39,908 bases of DNA from Candidatus Dormiibacter spiritus (GCA_003244185.1 QHBT01000042.1:1-39908), one strand, 5' to 3'. Numbered from the stretch's first letter, positions 7,353-15,956 are shown. Numbers and translations are program-made. Notes: a model not told the origin generated them from the letters alone.

Positions 7353-7554
7353 CGTCGTCCGGCGTCGAAGGAGACAGGTAGGCCTCTCTTTTCACCGCTC
7401 ACAGAGAGCTCGCGCAGCTGAGATGCGAGCAGCGGGCAGGAGGCTGAGATCACTCCGGAGCCGGAGCCACATGAGAGTCCGCTGTCAGGCGGGAACCTGG
7501 GTGGTACCGCGGGCCGTCAGGGCTCGTCCCAGATCAACTTTCTGAAGGACGGCC
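7353..7554 (+). ncRNA. T-box leader of ileS, isoleucine specifier, probably translational
   Basis: The T-box core TGGGTGGTACCGCGG (7498-7512) is present. Stem I includes the AG-bulge region CAGAGAGCTCGC (from about 7400) and CTGAGAT, and a specifier-loop codon ATC at 7449-7451 within GAGATCACTCC, which reads isoleucine and matches ileS. CTGGG (7497-7501) can pair with CCCAG (7528-7532) and CGGGCC (7510-7515) with GGCTCG (7521-7526), leaving TGGT for the tRNA 3' end. The alternative helix GGCCGTC (7512-7518) with GACGGCC (7548-7554) would cover part of the GAAGGA ribosome site (7544-7549). No U-tract is seen, so control of translation rather than termination is inferred. Confidence 0.92.
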
Positions 7555-7556
7555 AC

Positions 7557-10418
7557 ATGCAGACGGAGAAGCGGTTTCAAGAGGTTTCGCCCCGAGTCCA
7601 TTTCCCGGACCTGGAGCGGGAAGTGATGGCGCTCTGGGCGGAAGAGGACACCTTCCGCCGCAGCCTGGCGCACCGCCGTGGGGGCAAGCCTTTCGTCTTC
7701 TACGAGGGACCGCCCACCGCCAACGGCCGGCCGGGGACCCACCACGTCCTGGCCCGCGCCTTCAAGGACCTGTTCGGCCGCTACCAGACGATGAAAGGCC
7801 GCTACGTCGAGCGCAAGGCAGGTTGGGACACCCATGGCCTGCCGGTGGAGCTGGAGGTGGAAAAGAAGCTGGGTGTCTCCGGCAAGCAGCAGATCGAGGA
7901 TTTCGGCATCGAAGAGTTCAACCGGCTCTGCCGCGAGAGTGTCTACGAGTACGTCTCCGATTGGCGCGCATTCTCCGAGCGCATGGCCTTCTGGCTCGAC
8001 TACGACGCGGCCTACTGGACGCTCGACAGCGACTACATCCAGTCAGTCTGGTGGGCACTGAAGAGCATCTGGGATCGCGGTCTCATCTACAAGGGCTTCA
8101 AAGTCGCCCCCTACTGTCCCCGCTGCGCCACTCCGCTCTCCAGCCACGAGCTGGCCCAGGGCTACGAGGACGACGTCCCCGACCCCAGCGTCTATGTGCG
8201 CTTCCGCCTGAAGCAGCAGCCCAACACTTTCCTGCTGGCCTGGACCACGACTCCCTGGACCCTGCCCGGCAACGTGGCCCTGGCGGTCGGCCGCGACCTC
8301 GATTACGTACTGGTCCAAAAGCGAAGCACCGGCGCCGGCTCCAGCGAGCCGGTCGAGAAGCTGATTCTGGCGGAGGCGAGACAGGAGTTGCTGCAGGGCG
8401 ACTACGAGGTGCTGAAGCGCTTCACAGGCCAGGAGCTGCTCGACCTCGACTACGAGCCGCTCTTTCCTTATCTGCCGCCCGAGCAGCGCGCCTTCTACGT
8501 CATCGACGCCGACTTCGTCTCGACCGCGGAGGGCACGGGTGTGGTCCACACAGCTGCTGCGTACGGCGCCGACGACCTCCGCGTCTGCCAGGAGAAGGGC
8601 ATTCCTATCCGCCACACTGTCGACCTCCGCGGTCGCATGGTGCCCCAGGTGGAGGCCTTCGCAGGCATGTTCGTCAAGGACGCCGATCCTTACATCATCG
8701 CCGACCTCCGCGAACGCGGCTTGGTCTACCGGGAGGAGCAGATCCGCCACACGTATCCGTTCTGCTGGCGGTGCGGAACGCCGCTCATCTACTACGCGCT
8801 GGACAGCTGGTACGTGCAAACGACGGCTGTCAAGGATGAGCTCGTGGCCAACAACCTCGCCGCCAACTGGGTGCCAGCGCATGTGAGGACCGGGCGCATG
8901 GGCGACTGGCTGGAGCACAACGTCGATTGGGCCATCTCGCGGACTCGGTACTGGGGCACGCCGCTGCCTTTTTGGATCTGCAGCTGCGGCGAGCGGCGCT
9001 GCGTAGCCTCGGCCGAGGAGCTGGGTTTGCCGCCGGAGACCGATCTGCACAGACCGTATATCGATGCCGTGAAGCTGCCCTGCCGCAAGTGTGGCGGGCA
9101 GATGGAGCGCGTGCCCGACGTGCTCGATGGCTGGTTCGACTCGGGCTCCATGCCCTTTGCCCAGCGCGGGTATCCCAGGACCGGCGCCGACGAGTTCCAG
9201 CAAACCTTCCCGGCTGACTTCATCACGGAGGCCCAGGACCAGACCCGCGGCTGGTTCTATTCACTGCTCGCCATCTCGACGCTGCTCTTTCGCCAGAACG
9301 CCTACCGCAACGTCATCTGCCTGGGCATGATAGTGGACGATCAGGGCCAGAAGATGAGCAAGTCCCGCGGCAACATCCTGGACCCGACCAAGCTGTTCGA
9401 CCAGTTCGGCGCCGACGCTGTGCGCTGGCACTTCTTCGTCTCCCCGGTGGGGGAGGATCAACGGCTCGGCCCCAAGACCCTGCAGAACGTCGTCAGGCAG
9501 TTCCTGCTGACCCTCTGGAACGTGTATTCGTTCTTCGTGACCTACGCCAACATCGATGGCTTCTCGCCGGAGTCACCAGAGGTGCCGCTCTCGCAACGGC
9601 CGGTACTGGACCGCTGGCTGCTCTCCCGGCTGGACCATCTGGTGGAGACCGTCGATCACGATCTCGAGCACTACGACGTCAACGGGGCGGCCCGGCCGTT
9701 GCAAGCGTTCGTGGAGGAGCTCTCCAACTGGTACGTGCGCCGGTCGCGGCGCCGCTTCTGGAAGTCCGAATCCGATGCTGACAAGCTCTCCGCCTATCAG
9801 ACGCTCTACCAGACGCTGGTCAGCCTCTCCCGGCTGCTGGCGCCATTCCTGCCCTTCGTGGCCGAGTCGCTGCACCGCAACCTCTGCGCCGGCGCCAGCG
9901 TCCACCTGGCGGACTTCCCAACTGCTTCCGGCTCGGCGCAGGACGCCCAGCTCGAACAGGAGATGGCCGAGGCGCGGCAGGCGGTGGTGGAGGGCCTGGC
10001 CGCCCGCGACTCAGCCCGGCTCAAGGTGCGCCAGCCGCTTCAGTCGGTGACCCTGCCCGGCGAGTTCAGGCCCGAGCTGGCTGCGATCATCGGCGACGAG
10101 CTCAACGTCAAGGAGGTTCGCAGCGGACCTCAGTTCCTGCTCGATACCGAGATCAGCGAGGAGCTGCGGCTGGAGGGCCTGGCGCGGGATCTGATCCGGA
10201 GGGTGCAGGATCTGCGCAAGCAGAGCGGTCTCCAGATCGAAGACCGCATAGTCCTGTTCCTGGCCGGGGCTGGAGACTGGCCTCAAGTGATCAGTCACTT
10301 CGGTGGCGTGGTGGCAGCCGAAACGCTGGCGCGCGAAGTCGTCGAACAGCGCCCGCCTGAGCTGGCAGGCGCTGAGATCGGAGAGGACCTCTGGATAGGG
10401 CTCAAACGCGCGAGCTGA
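7557..10418 (+). CDS. ileS: Isoleucyl-tRNA synthetase
   Basis: Charges tRNA-Ile. The 953-aa product has the class I catalytic fold. The HIGH region is a variant: ANGRPGTHHVL (residues 55-65), with GTHH where the four signature residues normally stand; I recall similar PGIHH forms in one IleS clade. The editing domain follows, with TTTPWTLPGN near residue 231. Next come a Cys-rich insertion (CSCGERRC, CRKCGG), then DVLDGWFDSGSMP and KMSKSRGN near residue 599. The tRNA-anticodon-binding domain completes the protein. The ATG follows GAAGGA and is governed by the T-box leader. It heads a run with lspA, rluD, gmk and priA. Confidence 0.97.
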   Translation: MQTEKRFQEVSPRVHFPDLEREVMALWAEEDTFRRSLAHRRGGKPFVFYEGPPTANGRPGTHHVLARAFKDLFGRYQTMKGRYVERKAGWDTHGLPVELEVEKKLGVSGKQQIEDFGIEEFNRLCRESVYEYVSDWRAFSERMAFWLDYDAAYWTLDSDYIQSVWWALKSIWDRGLIYKGFKVAPYCPRCATPLSSHELAQGYEDDVPDPSVYVRFRLKQQPNTFLLAWTTTPWTLPGNVALAVGRDLDYVLVQKRSTGAGSSEPVEKLILAEARQELLQGDYEVLKRFTGQELLDLDYEPLFPYLPPEQRAFYVIDADFVSTAEGTGVVHTAAAYGADDLRVCQEKGIPIRHTVDLRGRMVPQVEAFAGMFVKDADPYIIADLRERGLVYREEQIRHTYPFCWRCGTPLIYYALDSWYVQTTAVKDELVANNLAANWVPAHVRTGRMGDWLEHNVDWAISRTRYWGTPLPFWICSCGERRCVASAEELGLPPETDLHRPYIDAVKLPCRKCGGQMERVPDVLDGWFDSGSMPFAQRGYPRTGADEFQQTFPADFITEAQDQTRGWFYSLLAISTLLFRQNAYRNVICLGMIVDDQGQKMSKSRGNILDPTKLFDQFGADAVRWHFFVSPVGEDQRLGPKTLQNVVRQFLLTLWNVYSFFVTYANIDGFSPESPEVPLSQRPVLDRWLLSRLDHLVETVDHDLEHYDVNGAARPLQAFVEELSNWYVRRSRRRFWKSESDADKLSAYQTLYQTLVSLSRLLAPFLPFVAESLHRNLCAGASVHLADFPTASGSAQDAQLEQEMAEARQAVVEGLAARDSARLKVRQPLQSVTLPGEFRPELAAIIGDELNVKEVRSGPQFLLDTEISEELRLEGLARDLIRRVQDLRKQSGLQIEDRIVLFLAGAGDWPQVISHFGGVVAAETLAREVVEQRPPELAGAEIGEDLWIGLKRAS

Positions 10419-10429
10419 GCTCGGGCCGC

Positions 10430-10864
10430 GTGCTGTTCGCGGTGGTGGCTGTGGTCGTCCTCGCCGTGGACCGAGTTACGAAGGGTCTCGTCACTGCCAA
10501 CGTGACGCCAGGCACGGCGCTCTCAGCCGGACCTGGCGTGCAGATTGTGAACACCCACAATTCAGGGGCAGCCTTCAGCCTGGCCCCCAACGCCACCCTG
10601 TTCTTCCTGGTCGCCTCGCTGGTGGTCGCCGGCGGCCTGCTCTACTACGTCGTTCGCAATCCGGTGGGATCAGCGCTGGGCGGCACGCTGGGGCTGGTCA
10701 TGGGTGGGGCCCTCGGCAACGGTTACGACCGGCTGGTCCATGGCACAGTCACAGACTTCATTGCGGTGTTCTTCTGGCCGGTCTTCAACGTCGCTGACTC
10801 AGCGATCACGCTTGGCGTCCTGCTGCTGCTCTTCGGGTATCTGCGACGTCAGCGAAGCGCTTGA
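10430..10864 (+). CDS. lspA: Lipoprotein signal peptidase (SPase II)
   Basis: Inner-membrane aspartyl protease that removes signal peptides from prolipoproteins. The 144-aa product has four hydrophobic segments and the conserved blocks NTHNSGAAFSL (residues 41-51), GNGYDRLVHGTVTDFI and WPVFNVADSAI. The catalytic pair corresponds to Asp109 and Asp123. The GTG start at 10430 lies 11 nt after the ileS stop; the first membrane segment begins at once, giving a short but normal N-terminus. The stop overlaps the rluD start. The ileS-lspA-rluD order is widely conserved. Confidence 0.95.
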   Translation: MLFAVVAVVVLAVDRVTKGLVTANVTPGTALSAGPGVQIVNTHNSGAAFSLAPNATLFFLVASLVVAGGLLYYVVRNPVGSALGGTLGLVMGGALGNGYDRLVHGTVTDFIAVFFWPVFNVADSAITLGVLLLLFGYLRRQRSA

Positions 10865-11742
10865 CGGCCGGCGAAGCTGCGGCCGGCCGGCTGGACCGCG
10901 CCCTCGCCTTGCTCGATCCGAACCTGAGCCGGAGCACCGCGGCCAGGCTGGCCCGATCTGGGCTGGTGCGGCTCAACGGGGCTGCCGCCAAGCCGGCCGA
11001 CGCCGTCCGCCCGGGCGATGTGTTGGAGTACAGCCGACCTGAGCGGGTGACGGGCCAGCCGGCGGCGGAGAGCATCCCGCTGCGCTTGATTCACGACGAC
11101 CCCGATTTCGTGGTCGTGGACAAACCGCCCGGCATGGTGGTTCATCCCGCCCCCGGCCATTCCAGCGGCACCCTCGTCAACGCGCTGCTGGGACTGGGCG
11201 GAGAGTGGTCCTTCGCCGGCGGCGAGGCCCGCCCCGGGATCGTCCACCGACTCGACAAGGGCACCTCGGGCCTGATCCTCGCGGCCCGCAACGACGTGGC
11301 CCACCGGGCGCTGGCCGCACAGCTGGCGGCGCGCACACTGAGCAGGACCTACCTGGCGATCGTCAGGGGCGTCCCGGCGAAGACCTCCGGCATCCTGGAG
11401 GGCCCCATCGGCCGGGATTCGACGAACCGCCTGCGGATGGCGGTGGTGGCCGGCGGCCGCCCGGCGCGCACCCGCTACCAGGTGCTGGAGAAGAGGCCAG
11501 GTCACACGCTCGTCTGCTGCGACCTGGAAACCGGAAGGACCCATCAGATCCGCGTCCATCTGACGGCGCTCGGACATCCCTTGGCAGGTGACGATCTCTA
11601 TGGCGGCGTTCGTCAGGGCGAGCCGCCGAGGCCACTTCTTCACGCCTGGCGCCTTCGTCTGCGGCATCCGCTGACCGATGAGCCCTTGAGCTTTGAGGCG
11701 CCGCCACCCGACGACTTCACCACCTTTTGGGAGGGTTTGTGA
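10861..11742 (+). CDS. rluD: RluA/RluD-family pseudouridine synthase
   Basis: Converts uridines to pseudouridine in large-subunit rRNA. The 293-aa product opens with an S4 RNA-binding domain (RLDRALALLDPNLSRSTAAR, residues 9-28) followed by the catalytic domain. That domain includes DFVVVDKPPGMVVHP, the signature HRLDKGTSGLILAARN (catalytic Asp in RLD) and GRTHQIRVHL. The TTG at 10861 overlaps the lspA stop and gives the complete S4 domain. The substrate position cannot be assigned from sequence alone, so RluD is the family call. It overlaps gmk by four bases. Confidence 0.92.
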   Translation: MTAGEAAAGRLDRALALLDPNLSRSTAARLARSGLVRLNGAAAKPADAVRPGDVLEYSRPERVTGQPAAESIPLRLIHDDPDFVVVDKPPGMVVHPAPGHSSGTLVNALLGLGGEWSFAGGEARPGIVHRLDKGTSGLILAARNDVAHRALAAQLAARTLSRTYLAIVRGVPAKTSGILEGPIGRDSTNRLRMAVVAGGRPARTRYQVLEKRPGHTLVCCDLETGRTHQIRVHLTALGHPLAGDDLYGGVRQGEPPRPLLHAWRLRLRHPLTDEPLSFEAPPPDDFTTFWEGL

Positions 11743-12329
11743 ACGCCGTCCCCGCCACCGCCGATGCTCTCCTGGTGGTGATCTCGGGCCCTGGTGGGGT
11801 GGGCAAGGACACGCTCATCGAGATGCTACTGCGGCGCAATCCGAGCCTGCGCTACTCGGTCTCCTACACGACCCGGCCAAGGCGCGACTACGAGGTGGAC
11901 GGCGAGCACTACAGCTTCGTCAGCGTGCCGGAGTTCGCGTCTCTCATCGAGGCCGGCGAGCTGCTCGAGCACGCCAGGGTCGGCGGCCACTTCTACGGCA
12001 CCTCCGCGAGGCGGGTGGAGGAGATCCAGGGCGCCGGGGTGGACGTCATCCTGAAGATCGATGTGCAGGGTGCCGAGCAGGTGCGCCAGCGGCGGCCTGA
12101 CGGCGTCTACATTTTTGTTCTGCCGCCTTCCATGGAGGAGTTGACCCGTCGACGGCAGGAGCGCGGCGATCCGGCCCGGCTCAACCTTGAGCGACAGCGG
12201 CTGGCCGAGTGGGAGATGGGCTTCGTCGATCACTATGACCACGCGATAGTGAATGACGACGCCGAGAGGGCTGTGGCTGAGTTGGAGGCGCTGCTGGAGC
12301 GAGAGCGCGTCCGGCGGCGCAGTCGATAG
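11739..12329 (+). CDS. gmk: Guanylate kinase
   Basis: Phosphorylates GMP to GDP. The 196-aa product has the P-loop GPGGVGKDT near residue 14; the family usually reads GPSGVGKST/GT, so Gly and Asp here are variants. The GMP-binding region YSVSYTTRPRRDYEVDGEHY follows, then FVSVPEFASLIEAGELLEHA and LKIDVQGAEQVR. The GTG at 11739 is preferred because GGGAGGG (11729-11735) is just upstream and it overlaps the rluD stop as GTGA. An upstream TTG at 11727 in the same frame is less likely. Confidence 0.95.
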   Translation: MNAVPATADALLVVISGPGGVGKDTLIEMLLRRNPSLRYSVSYTTRPRRDYEVDGEHYSFVSVPEFASLIEAGELLEHARVGGHFYGTSARRVEEIQGAGVDVILKIDVQGAEQVRQRRPDGVYIFVLPPSMEELTRRRQERGDPARLNLERQRLAEWEMGFVDHYDHAIVNDDAERAVAELEALLERERVRRRSR

Positions 12330-14311
12330 TGGCGCTCTACGCCGAGGTCGCTGTCGAGGCGGCGCGTTCCCTCGGTCGGGAGGCGTACACCTACGCGGTC
12401 CCAACAGCTGTGGATGTTGTGCCAGGGCATCGCGTCTGGGTCCCGTTCGGGCCGCGCGGCTCGTATGGCTATGTCCTCAAAGTCCACAGCTGGACGCCGG
12501 ACCGCTCTGTCAAGGACATCGAAAGGGCCGACGCCGAGCCGCTCCTGCAGCCCCATCACCTGCAGTTGGCGCGCCTGGTGGCCGACCACTATTGGGCGCC
12601 GCTGATCGAGTGCCTGCGCGCGTTCCTGCCGCCGCGGGTGCGGCTGGGACGTTCCAGCGGAGCCGGGCCGTCGAGCCGCCAGACCCGGCACAGCCGCCTG
12701 CTGCAGGTGGCCCTACCCAGCGGACCGGCTCAGGCCGGTCCTGAGCTGAGTTGGGAGCAGGCTGCCGCCGTGCAGGCAAGCCGGGAATCCTCGGCGGTGC
12801 TTCTGCATGGAGTCACCGCCAGCGGCAAGACGGAGGTCTACCTGCGCGCGGCGGAGGAGGCGCTCAGCCAAGGCCTGCGCGTGCTGCTGCTGGTCCCTGA
12901 GATCTCCCTCTCGCCCCAGCTGGTGACTCGGGTGGTCGGCCGCCTCGGCCGGCCGGCAGCCGTCCTCCACAGCCAGCTGACCGACCTGGAGCGGGCTCAG
13001 CAGTGGTGGCGCATCCGGCGAGGCGAGGTAGACGTGGTGGTCGGCAGCCGCTCGGCCATCTTCGCGCCGATCGCGCGCCTGGGCCTGATCTGCGTGGACG
13101 AGGAGGGCTCCAGCGCCTACAAGCAGGACCGCACGCCCCGTTACGAGGCCTCCTGGGTGGCGCGCCGGCTGGCCGAAGTCACCGCTGCCCGCCTCATCCT
13201 CGGCTCCGCCACGCCCAGCCTCAGTGCCTATGCCGAGGCGCAGTCAGGCAAGCTGCGGTTGGCTGAGCTGCGCCGGCGTGTGGTGGGCCGGCCGGCACAG
13301 GTGGAACTTGTAGACATGCGCCGGGAAGCCCGCTACGGGAGCCGCCTACCCATCAGCCGGCGGTTGCACACTGTGCTGGAGCAGAGCCTGGTCCAGGGCG
13401 AGCAGGCGATCCTCTTCTTGAACCGCCGCGGCGCCGCCACCTTCGTCCTCTGCCAGGACTGCGGCGCGTCGGTCGGCTGCCCCGGCTGTTCGGTCGCCAT
13501 GGTGGAGCACCTGGAGCTGGCTGCGCTCTCCTGCCACTATTGCGGCTACAGCCGGCCGGTGCCCGAATACTGCCAGCACTGCGGCTCCCGGCAGATCCGC
13601 GGCCTGGGTGTGGGGACGCAGCGCCTGGAGGGGATGGTCAAGAAGCTCTGGCCGGAAAAGCGGGTTCTCCGCCTGGACAGGGATTCCAGCCGGGGACCTG
13701 ACGGCTACCTGGACGTGCTGGAGGCCTTCAGCGAGGGCCGGGCGGACGTTCTCGTGGGGACCCAGCTGGTTGCCCGCGGCCTGGACTTGGAGCGGGTCAC
13801 GGCAGTGGGTGTGATCGATGCCGACCTGCCCCTTCACTTTCCCGACTACCGCTCGGCCGAGGCGACATTCGCACTGTTGAGCCAAGTCGCCGGCCGGGCC
13901 GGCCGCGGCGCTCGGTCCGCCACTGTCGTGGTTCAGACCTCCAATCCCGATCATTACTCGCTGCGGCGGGCGGCCGAGGGAGATTACGCGGGCTTCGCGG
14001 CGGCCGAGCTGCCGTCTCGCCAGCGCTTCCAATTCCCTCCTTTCACGGAGCTCGCGGTCCTTACCTACAGCCATCGCGACGACGATCAGGCGGCGACGGT
14101 GACGCGCGACGCGGCCGAGGCTCTCGCCGCCGCGCTGGTCAAAGAGCACCTGGCGGGAATCCGGGTGCAGGGCCCGGCCCCGGCCTTCCTGCACCAGCTG
14201 CGCGGTCAGTACCGCTGGCAGGTGACCCTCAAGGGCGAGGAGCTGGGCCGGATCCGGCCTTTGCTGCCCGGCGGCCGTGGCTGGTCCTTCGACGTGGACC
14301 CGGCCGGCTAG
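12329..14311 (+). CDS. priA: Primosomal protein N' (PriA helicase)
   Basis: Superfamily 2 helicase that restarts stalled replication forks. The 660-aa product has an N-terminal DNA-binding domain and Walker A GVTASGKTEVY near residue 160. Motif II reads VDEEGSSAYKQ, where PriA usually has DEEH. Motif III GSATPSL follows, then a zinc-binding cluster with four CxxC-like pairs (CQDCG, CPGC, CHYCG, CQHCG, residues 375-425), and motifs V-VI (VGTQLVARGLD, QVAGRAGRG). The GTG start shares one base with the gmk stop. The Gly in motif II is worth noting but the other motifs are intact. Confidence 0.94.
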   Translation: MALYAEVAVEAARSLGREAYTYAVPTAVDVVPGHRVWVPFGPRGSYGYVLKVHSWTPDRSVKDIERADAEPLLQPHHLQLARLVADHYWAPLIECLRAFLPPRVRLGRSSGAGPSSRQTRHSRLLQVALPSGPAQAGPELSWEQAAAVQASRESSAVLLHGVTASGKTEVYLRAAEEALSQGLRVLLLVPEISLSPQLVTRVVGRLGRPAAVLHSQLTDLERAQQWWRIRRGEVDVVVGSRSAIFAPIARLGLICVDEEGSSAYKQDRTPRYEASWVARRLAEVTAARLILGSATPSLSAYAEAQSGKLRLAELRRRVVGRPAQVELVDMRREARYGSRLPISRRLHTVLEQSLVQGEQAILFLNRRGAATFVLCQDCGASVGCPGCSVAMVEHLELAALSCHYCGYSRPVPEYCQHCGSRQIRGLGVGTQRLEGMVKKLWPEKRVLRLDRDSSRGPDGYLDVLEAFSEGRADVLVGTQLVARGLDLERVTAVGVIDADLPLHFPDYRSAEATFALLSQVAGRAGRGARSATVVVQTSNPDHYSLRRAAEGDYAGFAAAELPSRQRFQFPPFTELAVLTYSHRDDDQAATVTRDAAEALAAALVKEHLAGIRVQGPAPAFLHQLRGQYRWQVTLKGEELGRIRPLLPGGRGWSFDVDPAG

Positions 14312-14436
14312 ACATCCCACGGCTGGATGCGCTCGTTCAGATCCGCGGGGGTAGCCAACAGCTGTGTCAGGTGGGCACCTCAGAGATCGGTTTCGCCTGT
14401 CCGGTCCCCGAGCTCTTGAGAAGCCGCGCAGGCATG

Positions 14437-14663
14437 TTGCGTCCTCCCCCCCGCAGCGCGGGGGGAGGCTCGGAAGGGGGGCGTCAGCGGCCCGCCTTGC
14501 CCCGCCGCCCTGTGGTGAGACCTTGCGTCCAAGGTCCGTCAAGCCCCTCTCTCGAGGGCCCAGGAGCTGCGGCGAGATGCCCAGGACCGAAATGGCGGCT
14601 CTGGTCCAGCCTGCAAGCCAAGGCCCCCCACCTGCCTCCCCCCGGGGCGGGGGGAGGACGACC
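14437..14663. repeat. Palindromic repeat element with hairpin-forming inverted arms
   Basis: Two near-perfect GC hairpins face each other: CCTCCCCCCGC-AGC-GCGGGGGGAGG (14443-14467) and a CCTCCCCCC/GGGGGGAGG hairpin at 14635-14657. Each arm and its flanks (GCGTCCTCC on the left, GGAGGACGACC on the right; GGGGGGC and GCCCCCC inside) are inverted copies of each other, so the unit is an inverted repeat of about 40-bp arms around roughly 150 bp of unique sequence. No protein is supported in 14312-14690. It is unrelated in sequence to the CTAG elements and resembles REP/MITE-type intergenic repeats. Confidence 0.65.
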
Positions 14664-14690
14664 TCAACCAAGAGCTCCGTCGAACTCGGG

Positions 14691-15089
14691 TCAAGGAATG
14701 GTTACCGCGCACCTGAGGTTGGGCGCATGGCTGATGCGCCGGTCGAGCGTTACCAGCGGCGCGTCCGTCAGCTCGGCGACAGCGACGTAGCTGGCGTCAT
14801 AGCTGGAAAGGTTCCTGCGCAGCTCCCAGACCCTCGTGCCGAGGAGCTCGTATGGCCAGAAGTCGATCGTCAGGTCGAGCAAGTCCACATGGGCCTGCGC
14901 GGCCTGGTCGGCACTGATGAGCCCGGCGATCTCGTGCCGCCGGATGATGTTGCTGGACTCGAACATGACCAGGCTCGGGGCGCTCAGGCCGGCGCCGGCC
15001 AGTGTCTCGGCGACCCATCGTCCGTCCGGGCCTGCGTCGAGGAGCAGGGCAACGACGGCGGAGGCGTCGCAGACTGCCCTGGTGCTCAA
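14691..15089 (-). CDS. vapC: VapC-type PIN-domain toxin
   Basis: A 132-aa PIN-domain ribonuclease of a type II toxin-antitoxin pair. The acidic residues of the active site are visible: Asp in VCDASAVVALLL (residue 8), Glu in MFESSNIIRR (near 45), Asp in SSYDASYVAVAE (near 98) and Asp in PLVTLDRRI (near 116). Family members cut tRNA or rRNA; the target here is unknown. The TTG start overlaps the vapB stop (TTGA), the usual coupled arrangement with the antitoxin first. The pair sits between priA and def, next to a palindromic repeat. Confidence 0.9.
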   Translation of the reverse strand: MSTRAVCDASAVVALLLDAGPDGRWVAETLAGAGLSAPSLVMFESSNIIRRHEIAGLISADQAAQAHVDLLDLTIDFWPYELLGTRVWELRRNLSSYDASYVAVAELTDAPLVTLDRRISHAPNLRCAVTIP

Positions 15090-15322
15090 CGCCTGTCTGC
15101 GTCTCGCGCCGCGAGTATCGATTCCGCGCCAGCTCGCGCCCCGGTGGCGGTAACGCGTGCGCGGGCTCGGGCGATGACGTCGTCGACGGATGGGCGTGCG
15201 GCGGTGTCCACGAGCATGCCACGTAGATATTCTTGCAGTGACTTGCCGGCGCGGGCAGCACGAGCGGCGAGCTCGTCGCGCACGGCATTCGGAACATCGC
15301 GAACGGTGATAACCACACTCAT
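15086..15322 (-). CDS. vapB: VapB-type antitoxin (FitA/RHH-like)
   Basis: A 78-aa antitoxin. The N-terminus (SVVITVRDVPNAVRDELAAR) fits a ribbon-helix-helix DNA-binding domain of the FitA-like group (one strand, two helices, residues 3-45), including the SLQEYLRGML helix. The C-terminal part is charged and probably wraps the toxin. The ATG at 15322 lies inside a 7-bp inverted repeat that is a likely autoregulatory operator. It ends overlapping vapC by four bases. Confidence 0.85.
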   Translation of the reverse strand: MSVVITVRDVPNAVRDELAARAARAGKSLQEYLRGMLVDTAARPSVDDVIARARARVTATGARAGAESILAARDADRR

Positions 15323-15341
15323 GCAGTCATAGTAACTGCAT
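15321..15341 (-). promoter_or_regulatory. vapBC operator overlapping a leaderless -10 box
   Basis: A perfect inverted repeat ATGCAGT-N7-ACTGCAT spans 15321-15341. On the reverse strand its spacer carries TACTAT (15334 to 15329), and 6 nt further on is the vapB ATG (15322). A VapBC complex bound here would cover both the -10 box and the start codon. No convincing -35 is seen. Confidence 0.6.
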
Positions 15342-15438
15342 CGCAGTCGAGTTGCGGCTGTCCGTCTCGGCGCTGCAGGCTAGTACAGCGGGTCACCAGC
15401 TCGCTGCGACACCGGGGTTTGGGAGGCTGGGGCGCCGG

Positions 15439-15444
15439 TAGAAT
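15439..15444 (+). promoter_or_regulatory. Candidate -10 box of def
   Basis: TAGAAT ends 11 nt before the def ATG at 15456, which would give a leader of only about 4-5 nt. No Shine-Dalgarno is present. Confidence 0.4.
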
Positions 15445-15455
15445 TCTTTGGCCCG

Positions 15456-15956
15456 ATGTCGATCCGTAAGATCCTCGACTTCAAGCATCCGGCCCTGCGC
15501 ACGAAGGCCAAGAAGGTGGCTCGCGTGGACGGCTCAGCTATCCGCTTGCTGGACGATCTGGTCGAGACGATGTACGCCGCTCCCGGCGCCGGCCTGGCCG
15601 CCAACCAGATAGGCGTCACGCTGCGCGCGATAGTGGTGAAGGGCGACGAAAACCAGCACCACGCGCTCATCAACCCTGAGCTGGTCAAGGCTGAGGGCAG
15701 CCAGATCGGCTACGAGGGCTGTCTCAGCTACCCCGGCTGGGTGGGCGAGGTGGAGCGGGCCGAGCACGTGGTCGTCAAGGGCCTCAACCGCAAGGGCAAG
15801 CCGGTCAGGATCAAGGCCTCAGGTTTTACAGCGCGCGCCTTCCAGCACGAGATCGACCACCTGGACGGCATTCTCTTCACCGACCGCCTGACAAGCCTGG
15901 AGACACTGCGTCCCGCGGAGGAGCACGAGGCCGAGCTGGAGGCGGTGGAGGCCTGA
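15456..15956 (+). CDS. def: Peptide deformylase
   Basis: Removes the formyl group from N-terminal fMet of new proteins; metal enzyme. The 166-aa product has all three motifs: GAGLAANQIG (motif 1, near residue 45), EGCLSYPGW with the metal-ligand Cys (motif 2, near 88) and QHEIDHLDG with HExxH (motif 3, near 130). The length is normal. It is followed by fmt with a four-base overlap, so formylation and deformylation are encoded together, as in many bacteria. Confidence 0.97.
   Translation: MSIRKILDFKHPALRTKAKKVARVDGSAIRLLDDLVETMYAAPGAGLAANQIGVTLRAIVVKGDENQHHALINPELVKAEGSQIGYEGCLSYPGWVGEVERAEHVVVKGLNRKGKPVRIKASGFTARAFQHEIDHLDGILFTDRLTSLETLRPAEEHEAELEAVEA

Noticed and set aside
7198-7395. N-terminal extension of the reverse-strand methyltransferase
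   Set aside because: This stretch is the ileS promoter and T-box on the other strand, and the translation is not methyltransferase-like.
14312-14690. Protein-coding gene between priA and vapC
   Set aside because: Open frames here cross GC hairpins and low-complexity sequence; nothing resembles a protein family.
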